Positions 33,131 through 42,334 of a stretch of DNA of 64,000 bases are shown one piece after another. The position numbers and the translations under genes are program-made. Positions within the stretch are counted from its first letter, which is position 1; the number at the start of each line of letters is the position of its first letter. The DNA is from Lentisphaeria bacterium (GTDB lineage: Bacteria > Verrucomicrobiota > Lentisphaeria > Victivallales > Victivallaceae): positions 1-64,000 of the forward strand of contig JABLYX010000022.1 of assembly GCA_018265615.1 (NCBI GenBank), written 5' to 3'. Under the pieces are notes generated by a model. It was not told the DNA's origin, did not search any database, and saw only the letters and a list, made by a program, of their open reading frames with translations.

Positions 33131-33927
33131 CGCTTCTCGGCTCCGAGCAGAAAGCGCAGCCCGTCCTGAATGTAGTGATCCCAGAATTCCCAGGTGTGGC
33201 TCCCGGCGTCCTCGATATAACGGTACTCCGGCCAGCCGAGCCTCTCCATGTGGTCGCGGAAGCGGTGATTCTCCGGCAGCAGCCCGTCCTCCGAGCCGCA
33301 CACCTGCAGGATCCGGGGCTTCGGCAGGCCCGACTCCATGACCCTGCCGGAAAGCGTGAAGAGGTCGTCGCCGTTCGCGACGATCCGTTCGGCCGAGCCG
33401 AAAATCCGGGTCAGCTCCTCGCGCATCCCGTCGCGTTCATTGCTCTCGAACCAGCCGCGCGGATCCGTGACCGGGGAAAGTGCGACCGCCCCGGCGAACC
33501 GCTCCGGGCAGCGGAGCGCCAGCTTCAGCGCCCCGTAGCCGCCCATTGAAAGGCCGGCCGCGAACGTATCCTCCCGCTTCATGCTGACCGGGAACAGATT
33601 GCGGACAATCTGCGGCAGCTCCTCCGAAAGCATCGTCCAGTAACGGTATCCTTCGGCCATGTCGGTGTAGAAGCCGCGTTCACCGGCCGGCATCACAACG
33701 ACGAGACCGTAAGCGGCGGCATAGCGCTCGATCGAAGTCCGGCGCATCCAGATCGTATGGTTGTCCGAAAGTCCATGCAGCAGATAGAGCACCGGGTATT
33801 CGGCGCGTCCCGCTTCCCCCGAGGAGACCATGCCGATCTGCGTCGCCGCTTTCTGCGGGACGAGCACATTCATGCTGCAGCCGCGCCCGAGCACGTCGGA
33901 ATGAAATTCACACTGAAGAAAAGCCAT
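33127..33927 (-). CDS. Alpha/beta-hydrolase esterase (esterase D/acetyl-esterase type)
   Basis: The protein is 266 aa and lacks a signal peptide. The nucleophile elbow GLSMGG has S127, the oxyanion region is YLLHGLSDNH, the likely acid is the Asp in VCGSEDGLL and the histidine lies in AGSHTWEFW. This matches esterase-D-like enzymes that remove acetyl or feruloyl groups, or tributyrin esterases. It is the first gene of a coupled run with the two CHR genes. The substrate is unknown. Confidence 0.85.
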   Translation of the reverse strand: MAFLQCEFHSDVLGRGCSMNVLVPQKAATQIGMVSSGEAGRAEYPVLYLLHGLSDNHTIWMRRTSIERYAAAYGLVVVMPAGERGFYTDMAEGYRYWTMLSEELPQIVRNLFPVSMKREDTFAAGLSMGGYGALKLALRCPERFAGAVALSPVTDPRGWFESNERDGMREELTRIFGSAERIVANGDDLFTLSGRVMESGLPKPRILQVCGSEDGLLPENHRFRDHMERLGWPEYRYIEDAGSHTWEFWDHYIQDGLRFLLGAEKR

Positions 33928-33973
33928 CGTTAAACTCCTTAAGGTTTGAACGCATCAGTCACACGAATGAAGA

Positions 33974-34012
33974 AACGGCCCGGACCCCATCCGACCCTCC
34001 GCCGGCGCCGTT
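33974..34012 (-). terminator. Possible terminator of the parE-parC operon
   Basis: On the minus strand, AACGGC and GCCGTT enclose a GC-rich inner region and are followed by TTCTTC. The T-tail is poor. Confidence 0.4.
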
Positions 34013-36407
34013 AAAATCCGAATTCAGACTGGATCATGCCGAATTCATCCTCGTCGCTCCCGGACGCGGGTTTCTCCGGCTGCTTCTCCGGTTTCGCGGC
34101 AGGAGCCTCCACGCGCGGACGCTTCGCCTTTTTCGGCGGCTGTCCGTCGTCCTCCAGCACAAGCGGCTCCGGGACGATCCCGGCAGGCTTCTCAACAACC
34201 GTCGTCACCGTCTCCTGCGGCTCATCGTTTTCCGCCGCCGGTTCCGGTTCCGGAGCATCCGGTTCTTCTTCACCCTTTGCCGGAGCACATTCCGCCTTTT
34301 CCGTCACTTTCTCCGCAGGAACGGCGGATTGTTCCGTCACTTCTTCCGCCGCCTGTCCGTCATTTTCCGCATCCTCATCCCTGTCGGCGGCGGCGAACTT
34401 CAACGCCTCGATCTCCTCCGGCGTAAGATACCGCCTGTGCGTGATCTTCGCAAGCTGCCTGCCGGTGATCAGAAGCCCGCGCGCTTTCGGAGTGCGGACC
34501 GGAAGCTCCATCAGATTCAGCTCCTTCTCCGTCATTTTGCCGCGCGCATTCGTTTCGAGCAGCGCATAGACCGCATCCGAACGCGGGGTCAGAAGCTCAA
34601 GCCTGCACTTCTCCGGACAAATCATATACTCCTTGTCGAGGATGAAGCCGCCGATCGTGGTCCGTTTGCCGTAGTATTTACCGGAAGAAGTTTCGCGGTA
34701 GATCACGCCGAACTCCGTCGATGCATCGTATTTGCGGAAATCGTACAGCTTGCCGATGAACAGCTTCTCCGGCGGCAGCGCGATGACCTTGTAGCTGCCG
34801 CTCCTGCTCACGCAGACGAAACGGTCGAATTCATTGCAGGCGATCGTGTCGTCGCTCTTGATCGCGGTCCCGATATATCCGTTCTTGCGGTCCCATCCGA
34901 CCTTGATGTTGTTCAGCGCCGCGGCCGTCCGGTCGATCTTCTCGAGATGCTCGATCTCGGTCCGGCGCGGATACTGGTCGCCGTATTTCTCAAGCAGCTT
35001 TTTCAGATAGCGGATCGCGTACTGCTTGAGGCTGCCGAGGTTTTTGCCGATCTCCTCCATCTTCGCAAGCACCTCGGCGATTTCGCGTTGGTTCTTCTCG
35101 ATGTCGAAGCGGGAGATGCGCCGCACCGGCAGCGCGAGCAGCTTGTCGACGTCCTCGTTCGTCACATCGCGCCGCAGCAGATTCCGGAACGGGGCGAGAC
35201 CGGCGTGAACCTCCTCATACTCCTCCTCCTGGCTGCCGCACTCTTCGATGCGCTTATAGATGCGGTTCTCGAAAAAAATCTGCGCGAGCGTCTTCGCGTG
35301 GAACAGGTCCTCCTGCTTCGCGAGTTCGATCTCAAGCTCCCGCTTCAGGTATTCGAGCAGCTTGCGCGTGTTGCGCCGGATCACATCCGTGACGCTCATG
35401 ACCGCCGGGCGGCTCTCGCAGATGACCGTGAGATTCACCGAAATCGACACCGAACAGTCCGTATACATGAAAAGTGCCTGCCGGGTCCGTTCCGGATCGT
35501 AGCCGCGGGTCGGGATGATCTCAATCTCCGCATGCTGCGTCGTATAGTCGTTCACGCTGGCGATCTTGATCTTGTTTTTCTCCGCCGCCTTTTCGATCGA
35601 GGCGATGAGGCTCTCGGTCGTGGTCGTCGCCGGAATTTCACGGATGACCAGCTTACGCCCCTCAATATCGATCTTCGCGCGCAGCGTGATCTTGCCGTTG
35701 CCGTCCTGATAGTCGCTGACGTCCATGAGGCCGCCCTGCTGAAAATCCGGATACAGCTCGAACGGCTCGCCGCGCAGCTCGCTGATCTGCGCATTCAGAA
35801 GCTCGTTGAAGTTGTGCGGCATGATCTTCGTCGCCATGCCGACCGCGATGCCGTCGCTGCCGAGCATCAGGAGCGACGGAATCTTAACGGGCAGCACGAC
35901 CGGTTCCTGGCTCCGCCCGTCGTAGGAGTCGACGAATTCCGTGATGTCGTTGTTGAAGAGCACCTCACGCCCCATCGGCGAAAGGCTGCACTCGATGTAA
36001 CGCGGCGCCGCGGCAGGGCTCCCGGTCAGGATGTTGCCGAAGTTCCCCTGCTTCGTGATGAAGTACTCTTTGTTCGCCAGCACCACAAGGGCGTCGCCGA
36101 TCGAGGCGTCGCCGTGCGGATGGAAATGCATCGTGTTGCCGATGACGTTCGCGGCCTTGTGCGTGCGCCCGTCGTCGATCTTGTAGAGCGACCACAGAAT
36201 GCGGCGCTGCACAGGCTTCAGGCCGTCGTCAACATCCGGAATCGCGCGGTCCTTCACGACGTAGCTCGCGTATTCCAGGAAGTTCTGGTCCATCATCGCG
36301 CGGAAATACTCGTTACTGCCGCGGTGGCGCACCGCCGCGACGGCGGACTCGTCCGGCGTTTCCGGCTCGATCCCCTCGATTTCGGGCTTTTCCGGCTCGT
36401 CACTCAT
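34011..36407 (-). CDS. parC: DNA topoisomerase IV subunit A
   Basis: This 798-aa protein is of the Bacteroidetes/PVC ParC type, recognisable from FLEYASYVVKDRAIPDVDD (residues 43-61). The catalytic tyrosine is Y137 in PRYIEC, and THKAANVIGN and HPHGDAS (residues 97-102) are conserved breakage-reunion motifs. A reduced beta-pinwheel-like C-terminal region and a low-complexity acidic/basic tail (about 690-798, ending SEFGF) follow. It relaxes and decatenates DNA with ParE. The start overlaps parE by 8 bp. Confidence 0.92.
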   Translation of the reverse strand: MSDEPEKPEIEGIEPETPDESAVAAVRHRGSNEYFRAMMDQNFLEYASYVVKDRAIPDVDDGLKPVQRRILWSLYKIDDGRTHKAANVIGNTMHFHPHGDASIGDALVVLANKEYFITKQGNFGNILTGSPAAAPRYIECSLSPMGREVLFNNDITEFVDSYDGRSQEPVVLPVKIPSLLMLGSDGIAVGMATKIMPHNFNELLNAQISELRGEPFELYPDFQQGGLMDVSDYQDGNGKITLRAKIDIEGRKLVIREIPATTTTESLIASIEKAAEKNKIKIASVNDYTTQHAEIEIIPTRGYDPERTRQALFMYTDCSVSISVNLTVICESRPAVMSVTDVIRRNTRKLLEYLKRELEIELAKQEDLFHAKTLAQIFFENRIYKRIEECGSQEEEYEEVHAGLAPFRNLLRRDVTNEDVDKLLALPVRRISRFDIEKNQREIAEVLAKMEEIGKNLGSLKQYAIRYLKKLLEKYGDQYPRRTEIEHLEKIDRTAAALNNIKVGWDRKNGYIGTAIKSDDTIACNEFDRFVCVSRSGSYKVIALPPEKLFIGKLYDFRKYDASTEFGVIYRETSSGKYYGKRTTIGGFILDKEYMICPEKCRLELLTPRSDAVYALLETNARGKMTEKELNLMELPVRTPKARGLLITGRQLAKITHRRYLTPEEIEALKFAAADRDEDAENDGQAAEEVTEQSAVPAEKVTEKAECAPAKGEEEPDAPEPEPAAENDEPQETVTTVVEKPAGIVPEPLVLEDDGQPPKKAKRPRVEAPAAKPEKQPEKPASGSDEDEFGMIQSEFGF

Positions 36408-38226
36408 ATTTCGGCACTTCCAGGTTTGTCATGATGTATTCGCGCCGCTTCGGAGTATTGTTGCCCATGAAAAACCCGAGCAGCTCCGGGACGTTCTTCA
36501 TATTATCGAGCGTGACCGGCTGGATGCGCATCTCTTCCCCGATGAACCTGCCGAACTCCTTCGGCGAAATTTCACCGAGCCCTTTGAACCGGGTGATTTC
36601 GGCCTTCTTCCCGAGCTTGCGGGCGGCGGCGTCGCGCTCGGCCTCATTGTAGCAGTAGATCGGCGTCTGCTTCGGAGCCTGCACCCTGAAAAGCGGGGTT
36701 TCGAGCACATACAGATGCCCCGACAGCACAAGCTGCTCGAAGAACATCAGGAAAAACGTGATAAGCAGGTTCCGGATATGCAGCCCGTCCACGTCCGCGT
36801 CGGTCGCGATGACGACTTTGTCGTAACGCAGGTCGTCGACCGAATCCTCGATCCCGAGCGCCTGCATGAGGAAGGTCAGCTCTTCGTTCGTGTAGATCTT
36901 TTCGAACTTCTCACCGTAGCTGTTCATCGGCTTGCCGCGCAGCGCGAAAATCGCCTGGCAGTTCACGTCGCGGCACACTTCGAGCGAACCGGCGGCGGAA
37001 TCGCCTTCGGTCAGGAAAATCATCGTATCGGAGGATGTCACGCCGCGCGGCCACTTCTCGCCGGGATGATACTTGCAGTCCTTCAGCTTCGGAATCCGCA
37101 GCTTGCTCTTGACCGCGGCGGCCTGCCCTTTTTTCTTCATCGCCTGAATCTGGCGGTGCATCTGTTCGTTGCGCGAAACCTTGTCCATGACGATCTCGGC
37201 GACCTCCTTGTTCTTGTGCAGGAAGTCGACGATCGCGTCGCGCACAGCCGCAACCACGGGGCCGCGCACATCGGTGTTGCCGAGCTTGTTCTTGGTCTGC
37301 GATTCGAAAATCGGGTCGCGCAGCTTGATCGCAATGGCTCCGGCCATGCCGTCGCGCACGTCGTCGGCTTTGAAGCTCTTGCCGGAAAATTCGTTGATCG
37401 CCTTCAGCACCCCCTCCTTGAACGCGGAGAGATGTGTGCCGCCGTCGTTCGTGTACTGCCCGTTCACAAAGCTGTACGAGGTTTCGCCGTAATTGTCGCT
37501 GTGGGTCAGTGCAAATTCGAGCGTCGGGGTCTTGAGCGCGATAACCGGGTAGATCTTGTCCTCGCCGATCTCGGTTTCGAGCAGATCCTCGAGCCCGCGC
37601 CGCGACAGGTAGAGCTGACCGTTCAGGTAGATGGAGAGCCCGCTGTTCAAATATGCGTACATCCAGAGCCGCTTTTCGAGATACTCGGACTTGAACGCAT
37701 ACCCAGGAAAAAGCTCGGAGTCCGGCGTGAAAGCGACGAATGTCCCGTTGCGCTCCGCGGTCTCCCCTCCATCCTCACCCTGCAGGATGCCGCGCTCGAA
37801 GCGCGCCTCGTGGAACCTCCCGTCGCGGTGCGAACGCACAGTGAACTTCTCCGAGAGCGCGTTCACGGCCTTGGTGCCGACGCCGTTGAGGCCGATTGAA
37901 TAGGCGAATGCGTCGCCCTCGTATTTGCCGCCGGTGTTCATCTCGGAGACGCAGGCCACGACCTTGTCGAGCGGAATTCCGCGGCCGTAGTCGCGGACCG
38001 TCACACTGCCTTCGTCGAGCGTGATGTCGATGCGCTTGCCGACCCCCATGGTGAACTCGTCGATGCAGTTGTCGATGATCTCCTTGACGAGCACGTAGAT
38101 TCCGTCGTCGGGGTGGGAGCCGTCGCCGAGGCGGCCGATATACATGCCGGGCCGATGGCGGATATGCACCAGCGGCGACAGCGTTTTGATGGAACTGCTG
38201 TCATATCCGTTCGCCGCTTCCGCCAT
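36400..38226 (-). CDS. parE: DNA topoisomerase IV subunit B
   Basis: This 608-aa protein has the GHKL ATPase (IIDNCIDEF, VRDYGRGIPLDK, GLNGVGTKAVNAL) and the TOPRIM domain with TEGDSAAGSLEVCRD and DADVDGLHIRN. A QPVTL-type tail ends at EVPKYE. It lacks the long insertion seen in GyrB of this window, and its C-terminus fits ParE. Its start may be ATG 38226 (MAEAANG) or 38235. It is expressed with parC. Confidence 0.92.
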   Translation of the reverse strand: MAEAANGYDSSSIKTLSPLVHIRHRPGMYIGRLGDGSHPDDGIYVLVKEIIDNCIDEFTMGVGKRIDITLDEGSVTVRDYGRGIPLDKVVACVSEMNTGGKYEGDAFAYSIGLNGVGTKAVNALSEKFTVRSHRDGRFHEARFERGILQGEDGGETAERNGTFVAFTPDSELFPGYAFKSEYLEKRLWMYAYLNSGLSIYLNGQLYLSRRGLEDLLETEIGEDKIYPVIALKTPTLEFALTHSDNYGETSYSFVNGQYTNDGGTHLSAFKEGVLKAINEFSGKSFKADDVRDGMAGAIAIKLRDPIFESQTKNKLGNTDVRGPVVAAVRDAIVDFLHKNKEVAEIVMDKVSRNEQMHRQIQAMKKKGQAAAVKSKLRIPKLKDCKYHPGEKWPRGVTSSDTMIFLTEGDSAAGSLEVCRDVNCQAIFALRGKPMNSYGEKFEKIYTNEELTFLMQALGIEDSVDDLRYDKVVIATDADVDGLHIRNLLITFFLMFFEQLVLSGHLYVLETPLFRVQAPKQTPIYCYNEAERDAAARKLGKKAEITRFKGLGEISPKEFGRFIGEEMRIQPVTLDNMKNVPELLGFFMGNNTPKRREYIMTNLEVPKYE

Positions 38227-38268
38227 GTTCCGCATTCCTTCGTTAGTTCGTTCGACCGTAGAAGGAAT

Positions 38269-38296
38269 AATATAACATTTTTCCCTGAAAATGCAA
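38269..38296 (-). promoter_or_regulatory. Promoter of parE-parC
   Basis: On the minus strand, TTGCAT lies 16 bp from TATATT, about 40 bp before the start codon. Confidence 0.65.
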
Positions 38297-38329
38297 GCGG
38301 AAACGCGAAAAATGCAATGGCACGCACAT

Positions 38330-39937
38330 TCATTCCAGACGGTTTTTCCGAAAGGCCTCCTTCAGGATCTGCAAACGTGAATTCACGCCCGGTTTCCGGC
38401 GTTCCGAAACGCGGTCGGCGCTCCAGATGCGCCGGGGGGAAGTGTCGGCAATCTCCGCATCCCACGCATCGGATTCCCGAAAGGCGTGATAAGCCCAATC
38501 CCATCTGTACTCCTCGAACAGCTCGATCAGATCCCGCAAATACCGGTCCGCACCCGGTGACCAGCGGGCAGCAGAGAATTCTCCGACCAAAATCCGAGCG
38601 CCGTATCGTTTCTGGAATGCGATCACCGGCGCGAGCTCGTACCGCAGTTGCTCTTTGTCATATCGGACGCCATTAATCATTCCGGGGTATGCTTTCAGCT
38701 TCAGTCGTGCCAGAACGTCTTCACCAAGGCCGATTCCCTGATGGGAATAGGCGCCGGGCAGATAGGCGTGAACTTGATAAATCAGGTTGCGGAGCGGAAG
38801 CGGGTGCAGGTACGTGAACGCCTCCGGGCAGTTCCAGTTGTTGGAGGCAATGATAATCGGCGTTTCCGGATCGATTTCGCGGATCGCTTTCGCCGCCTCA
38901 TACTGCAGCTGGAGATACCCGCGCTCCGCCTCGAACTTCTGGGCAGGCTCATTCACAAGGTCGTATCCGTAAATCACACTCTTTCCGCAGAATCTCCGGG
39001 CGGCCTCCCGCCAGAACCGGAGGAAGGTCCGATAATACTCCTCGTCGTTTGCCATCCGATGCAGTGCCCGGCCTCCGGCCGCTTCCGCCGCCTCTTCTCC
39101 CGCCGTACCGAGCAATGCGATCCGCCCGGAACGGCCACCGGGAGGGGTATGCAGATCGATGATGAGTTTCATGCCGAGCCGTTCGAATTCCGGCAACAGC
39201 CTCTCAAGTTTATCCATCTGCCGGCTCATCCAGACCAGATACGCCTTCGGCTTGTCCAACACGTCGTCTGGCGCCCACAGCTGCCAGCGAACCAGATTCG
39301 CGCCAAGTGCGGCCATGTCTGCCACATCTTCAGGAATGGCTTCATCGGCACGGGGACTCATGAAACCACGGAATGCCGGCAGGTCCCGTATCTCCGGAGA
39401 ATACGCGCACTGAAAGCTCTCCGGCAATGTGACCGGCGGAGACAGGAACGGTGCAGGTTCCAGCCGGATTTCGCGAAACTCGATCCGTCCGGCAGCGCCC
39501 TGAAGTCCGCACTTCAGGACTCCCGCATCCGCATCCACCGGGATGTCGGCGGCAAAGCGGATCAGCTTCCACTCCGACGAACCATGGAGCCGTTCCGCTC
39601 CCGGATATTTCATAAGCTTTCCGGTCCGGTAGGCCAACATGAATTTTCCGCCATGATACGGCTTCTCGGCCCCGGTAATCCCCCTGTAACGGATCCGGGC
39701 CGAAACAACTACTGCTTTGCCCCGGTAAGGGATGAGATCAACCGGAAACGAAGCGGCGTTCATACCCGGAACATCCTGCTGCTCCGTCACCACAACGCTC
39801 AGGACCGTCCCATCCCCGGTATGGGCGACCCGGATGTTTTTCCCCGCCTTCACCCCGGAAAAATCGGCGATGGCAGCCACCTCCCCCCAGACGAGGCAGC
39901 AGACGCAGCACAGAAATAAAGTCAGTGGCATTTTCAT
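38330..39937 (-). CDS. Secreted GH5-like glycoside hydrolase
   Basis: The protein is 535 aa. A signal peptide (about residues 1-22) is followed by a carbohydrate-binding-like beta domain (about 24-162) and a TIM barrel (about 185-520) of the cellulase type. The acid/base is E330 in YGYDLVNEPAQ and the nucleophile E453 in RILVGEFSAARW. Other GH5-like marks are DLHTPPGG (261-268) and the HAY segment at 390-392. The ATG at 39937 sits behind GGAAATT. It is downstream of a pseudopilin in the third cassette, divergent from an AraC regulator. The substrate is unknown. Confidence 0.85.
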   Translation of the reverse strand: MKMPLTLFLCCVCCLVWGEVAAIADFSGVKAGKNIRVAHTGDGTVLSVVVTEQQDVPGMNAASFPVDLIPYRGKAVVVSARIRYRGITGAEKPYHGGKFMLAYRTGKLMKYPGAERLHGSSEWKLIRFAADIPVDADAGVLKCGLQGAAGRIEFREIRLEPAPFLSPPVTLPESFQCAYSPEIRDLPAFRGFMSPRADEAIPEDVADMAALGANLVRWQLWAPDDVLDKPKAYLVWMSRQMDKLERLLPEFERLGMKLIIDLHTPPGGRSGRIALLGTAGEEAAEAAGGRALHRMANDEEYYRTFLRFWREAARRFCGKSVIYGYDLVNEPAQKFEAERGYLQLQYEAAKAIREIDPETPIIIASNNWNCPEAFTYLHPLPLRNLIYQVHAYLPGAYSHQGIGLGEDVLARLKLKAYPGMINGVRYDKEQLRYELAPVIAFQKRYGARILVGEFSAARWSPGADRYLRDLIELFEEYRWDWAYHAFRESDAWDAEIADTSPRRIWSADRVSERRKPGVNSRLQILKEAFRKNRLE

Positions 39938-39977
39938 GATAATTTCCTTTCCCTCTAAAACATGCAGGCTTGAGACA

Positions 39978-40664
39978 CTAGCGGGAATACGGCAGCCAGA
40001 CATCGCCGGCGCACTCGTACAGCTTCCGTGGAGAAACCGCTGCAACGTGTCCGTCGAAAAAGAGCACATTCGCGAAATTCGCATGCACATAAGCGACCTT
40101 CCCGTCCAGCAGCGAGGCGGAATCCCGATTGATCAGCCACCACCCCTGATTGCCGTTGGGGCCGGCCGCCGGATTGTTGGTCTCGACCTGAAGCAACTTC
40201 GACGCGGGCTGGACAACCCTGCCAAAGCGATGAAACTGCTTTTTGCCGTCTTTCAGAGTCTCCGTACCGTTCATGCCGAAAAATGAAATGAAAGTCTGGC
40301 CGGGAAAGGAGGCATGCGAGGTCCGGAACACATTCGGAAACGACGCGACTTTTGGACACAGGCGCCCGACAGGAACATACTTTCTCCCTGAATCCGACGT
40401 TCCGAGAAAATAATTATAATAATTCGCATTGCACGCCGACTGATACCAGAGATTCGTGTAATTGTCGTGCAGCATCGGCAGGAAATCGTTTGCATCCGCC
40501 GCATAGAACTGCCCCGCTTTTCCCAGCGTCTGCATCGTCGATACGCACTTGATCGCGATCCCCCGTTCCCGGGCCCGGCTGACCGCCGGCAACAGCATCG
40601 AAGCGAGAATGGAGAGAATGGCAATTACAATCAGAAGTTCAATTAAGGTGAAATAATGTTTCAT
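39978..40664 (-). CDS. Pseudopilin-like protein with H-x9-DG motif (third cassette)
   Basis: The protein is 228 aa. The leader MKHY precedes FTLIELLIVIAILSILAS, with Glu at +5. The post-helix KCVSTMQTLGKAGQFYAADA segment and the near-C-terminal HANFANVLFFDGH (H-x9-DG) define the family. A GGAGGA ribosome site sits 7 bp before ATG 40664. It is the first gene after a strongly consensus promoter whose spacer and -10 lie within a perfect palindrome. It is followed by the GH5-like gene after 40 nt. Confidence 0.9.
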   Translation of the reverse strand: MKHYFTLIELLIVIAILSILASMLLPAVSRARERGIAIKCVSTMQTLGKAGQFYAADANDFLPMLHDNYTNLWYQSACNANYYNYFLGTSDSGRKYVPVGRLCPKVASFPNVFRTSHASFPGQTFISFFGMNGTETLKDGKKQFHRFGRVVQPASKLLQVETNNPAAGPNGNQGWWLINRDSASLLDGKVAYVHANFANVLFFDGHVAAVSPRKLYECAGDVWLPYSR

Positions 40665-40694
40665 CCAACTATCCTCCGTCAATCGATTTTTCGT

Positions 40695-40734
40695 CCACTG
40701 CTTTAATTATACCCGAAAGCAGTGGATTCTGCAA
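40695..40734 (-). promoter_or_regulatory. Promoter with palindromic operator for the pseudopilin-GH5 unit
   Basis: On the minus strand, a -35 TTGCAG (40729-40734) lies 17 bp from a -10 TATAAT (40706-40711). A perfect 10-bp inverted repeat, CCACTGCTTT (40695-40704) and AAAGCAGTGG (40716-40725), brackets the -10. Another AAAGCAGT occurs at 40741-40748. The position over the -10 and spacer suggests repression by a dimeric regulator; the divergent AraC protein is the nearest candidate. Confidence 0.7.
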
Positions 40735-40776
40735 TGAGACAAAGCAGTTTCCGATGATAAACTTTTAACACTTTTC

Positions 40777-40805
40777 TTGACTTTCCCGATGAGAAAAACT
40801 ACGTT
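40777..40805 (+). promoter_or_regulatory. Possible promoter of the AraC gene
   Basis: TTGACT is followed after 17 bp by TACGTT. It leaves a short leader and supports a start at 40829 over 40814. Confidence 0.35.
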
Positions 40806-40828
40806 AATCAAAAATGGAGAATTACGCC

Positions 40829-41698
40829 ATGCTCGTTAACGGCGACACAATTATCCGCTGCCTGGAGCCAGTTGCCCCGCTCAAAGCGGGGAAACTCTAT
40901 TTCGCAAATCCGGAACCGTTTCCGGAGGAGCAGATCTATATCCACTCCTGCGCCCGAATCATCACGGTCCTTGAGGGAAAAAAGCGGCTCGAATTCGCGC
41001 AGGACGGAAAACGCCGCAATCTCTGCCTCGAACCAGGTGATTTCCTGATTGCCCATCCGGGCGGCTGGACAGTCGAACACTGGGAGGAGCCGCACCGGAT
41101 GATATCCGTCGCGTTCTGGAAAGATTTCGTACGCGTCATCCACCTCGCTCACGACGGCAGGCCGCCTTACCCGCCGCCGCCGGATGAATTCCACCATACG
41201 CCGGAACCGCTGACCGAAGCGGGAAAATATATGCTGGCTGCGCTTCTCGCCACCGCGCGCGATGTCGATTACGTCCGCTGCAACCTTGCGGCGTTGTTCG
41301 GAGTCATCACGGAAATGCTGAATTCTGAACGCTCGGCTCTTTCGCGGCGCGAGCTTGACTGGAAACATGTCCTTGAGCTGATCCGACTCAACTTCACCTT
41401 CGATATCGTGCGGCAAGATATCGCGGAGATGGCGGGAATCCATCCGGCCCGCCTATCCCGGCTGCTGAAATTCTACTGCGGCCGGAGCTTCAACGAATGC
41501 GTGAATGAAATGCGCCTCGAATATGCTGCGGAGCTGCTGCAGGAGGGAGGACTCACCATCAGTGAAATCGCGGAACGCTGCGGATATCACTACACCAACT
41601 ATTTCATCCGCATGTTCCGGAAACGCTTCGGCACAACCCCGGCCGCCTGCCGGAAAAGAACAGCAGCCGCAGTTATCGCCGCCCCGGCTGCTGAGTAA
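40829..41698 (+). CDS. AraC-family transcriptional regulator
   Basis: The protein is 289 aa. A cupin-like sensor (about 1-160; IITVLEGKKRLEF, LEPGDFLIAHPGGW) is followed by two helix-turn-helix units (about 175-275; IRQDIAEMAGIHPARLSRLLKFYCG-like first, LTISEIAERCGYHYTNYFIRMFRK second). I prefer ATG 40829, with GGAG 9 bp before it, over ATG 40814. It is divergent from the pseudopilin-GH5 unit and probably its sugar-responsive regulator. Its 3' end overlaps the convergent lipoprotein gene by 26 bp. Confidence 0.88.
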   Translation: MLVNGDTIIRCLEPVAPLKAGKLYFANPEPFPEEQIYIHSCARIITVLEGKKRLEFAQDGKRRNLCLEPGDFLIAHPGGWTVEHWEEPHRMISVAFWKDFVRVIHLAHDGRPPYPPPPDEFHHTPEPLTEAGKYMLAALLATARDVDYVRCNLAALFGVITEMLNSERSALSRRELDWKHVLELIRLNFTFDIVRQDIAEMAGIHPARLSRLLKFYCGRSFNECVNEMRLEYAAELLQEGGLTISEIAERCGYHYTNYFIRMFRKRFGTTPAACRKRTAAAVIAAPAAE

Positions 41699-42080
41699 CC
41701 GCAACGCTCTCCTGCCAGACCACGCGCTTTCCGGCTGAGTCGTACAGCGAAAAATCCCAGCGGTTCCCCTCGGTGCGCACCCGGAGCAGATAGCGCCCTT
41801 CCGGCGCATAGCGGATGCCGCTGATCGCCCCGGTCCGCTCAATGACGCGCCGCGCAACCGGAATCATCGCCTCCTCCGCGTCAACCGCGACGGCGGCGCC
41901 GGAGCAATTCTGCAGCGTGTAGCCGAAAAGTGAAGTGACCAGATCATTTTCGGCGCCGCGCATATCGCGCTCGGCCGGCCGGGGATTCGTCACGATCTCC
42001 CCCTCCGGCGGGTCGCCCGGCGGCAGCATGCAGCAGCCGGCGAACAGCAGCGGCAGCAGGATAACGGCAAAACGGCGCAT
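41673..42080 (-). CDS. Small lipoprotein, last gene of the Tol-like run
   Basis: The protein is 135 aa. The start MRRFAVILLPLLFAGC has a lipobox with C16. The acylated domain is about 118 residues, with a hydrophobic beta-rich centre (RYLLRVRTEGNRWDFSLYDSAGKRVVW). It follows the zinc-ribbon gene by 8 nt. Its 3' end overlaps the convergent AraC gene by 26 bp. No family was recognised; by position it could be an outer-membrane partner of the ExbBD/TonB-like complex. Confidence 0.7.
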   Translation of the reverse strand: MRRFAVILLPLLFAGCCMLPPGDPPEGEIVTNPRPAERDMRGAENDLVTSLFGYTLQNCSGAAVAVDAEEAMIPVARRVIERTGAISGIRYAPEGRYLLRVRTEGNRWDFSLYDSAGKRVVWQESVAVTQQPGRR

Positions 42081-42088
42081 GGCTCCTC

Positions 42089-42334
42089 CTATTCCAGGTC
42101 CCGGCGTTTGCGGCAGATGCAGATCGAGTTGCACCGCGGGCAGCGCGTGAGGTTGACCGACTCCTTGATGATGAACGAATGGTGGCAGCTGTCGCAGTGG
42201 AACAGCGTGCTGTTGCTCAGATTCCAACTGTAGCGTTTGACCCGGTAGACCTCCCGGCACCAGAGAATGCCGATGAAAATCAGCCAGAGCGCAAAAAACG
42301 CAAACAACGCATTCGCATAAGAGATTCCGATCAT
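42089..42334 (-). CDS. Small membrane protein with C-terminal zinc ribbon
   Basis: The protein is 81 aa. One TM helix (about residues 4-26; ALFAFFALWLIFIGILW) is followed by a soluble tail with two CxxC pairs, CDSCHHSF and CPRCNSICICR, suited to bind zinc. The start ATG 42334 overlaps the TonB-like stop as ATGA. Such TM/zinc-ribbon proteins can act as assembly factors. The function is unknown. Confidence 0.75.
   Translation of the reverse strand: MIGISYANALFAFFALWLIFIGILWCREVYRVKRYSWNLSNSTLFHCDSCHHSFIIKESVNLTRCPRCNSICICRKRRDLE

Noticed and set aside
34329..36434. 701-aa ORF on the plus strand
   Set aside because: It is antisense to parC, without a recognisable fold.
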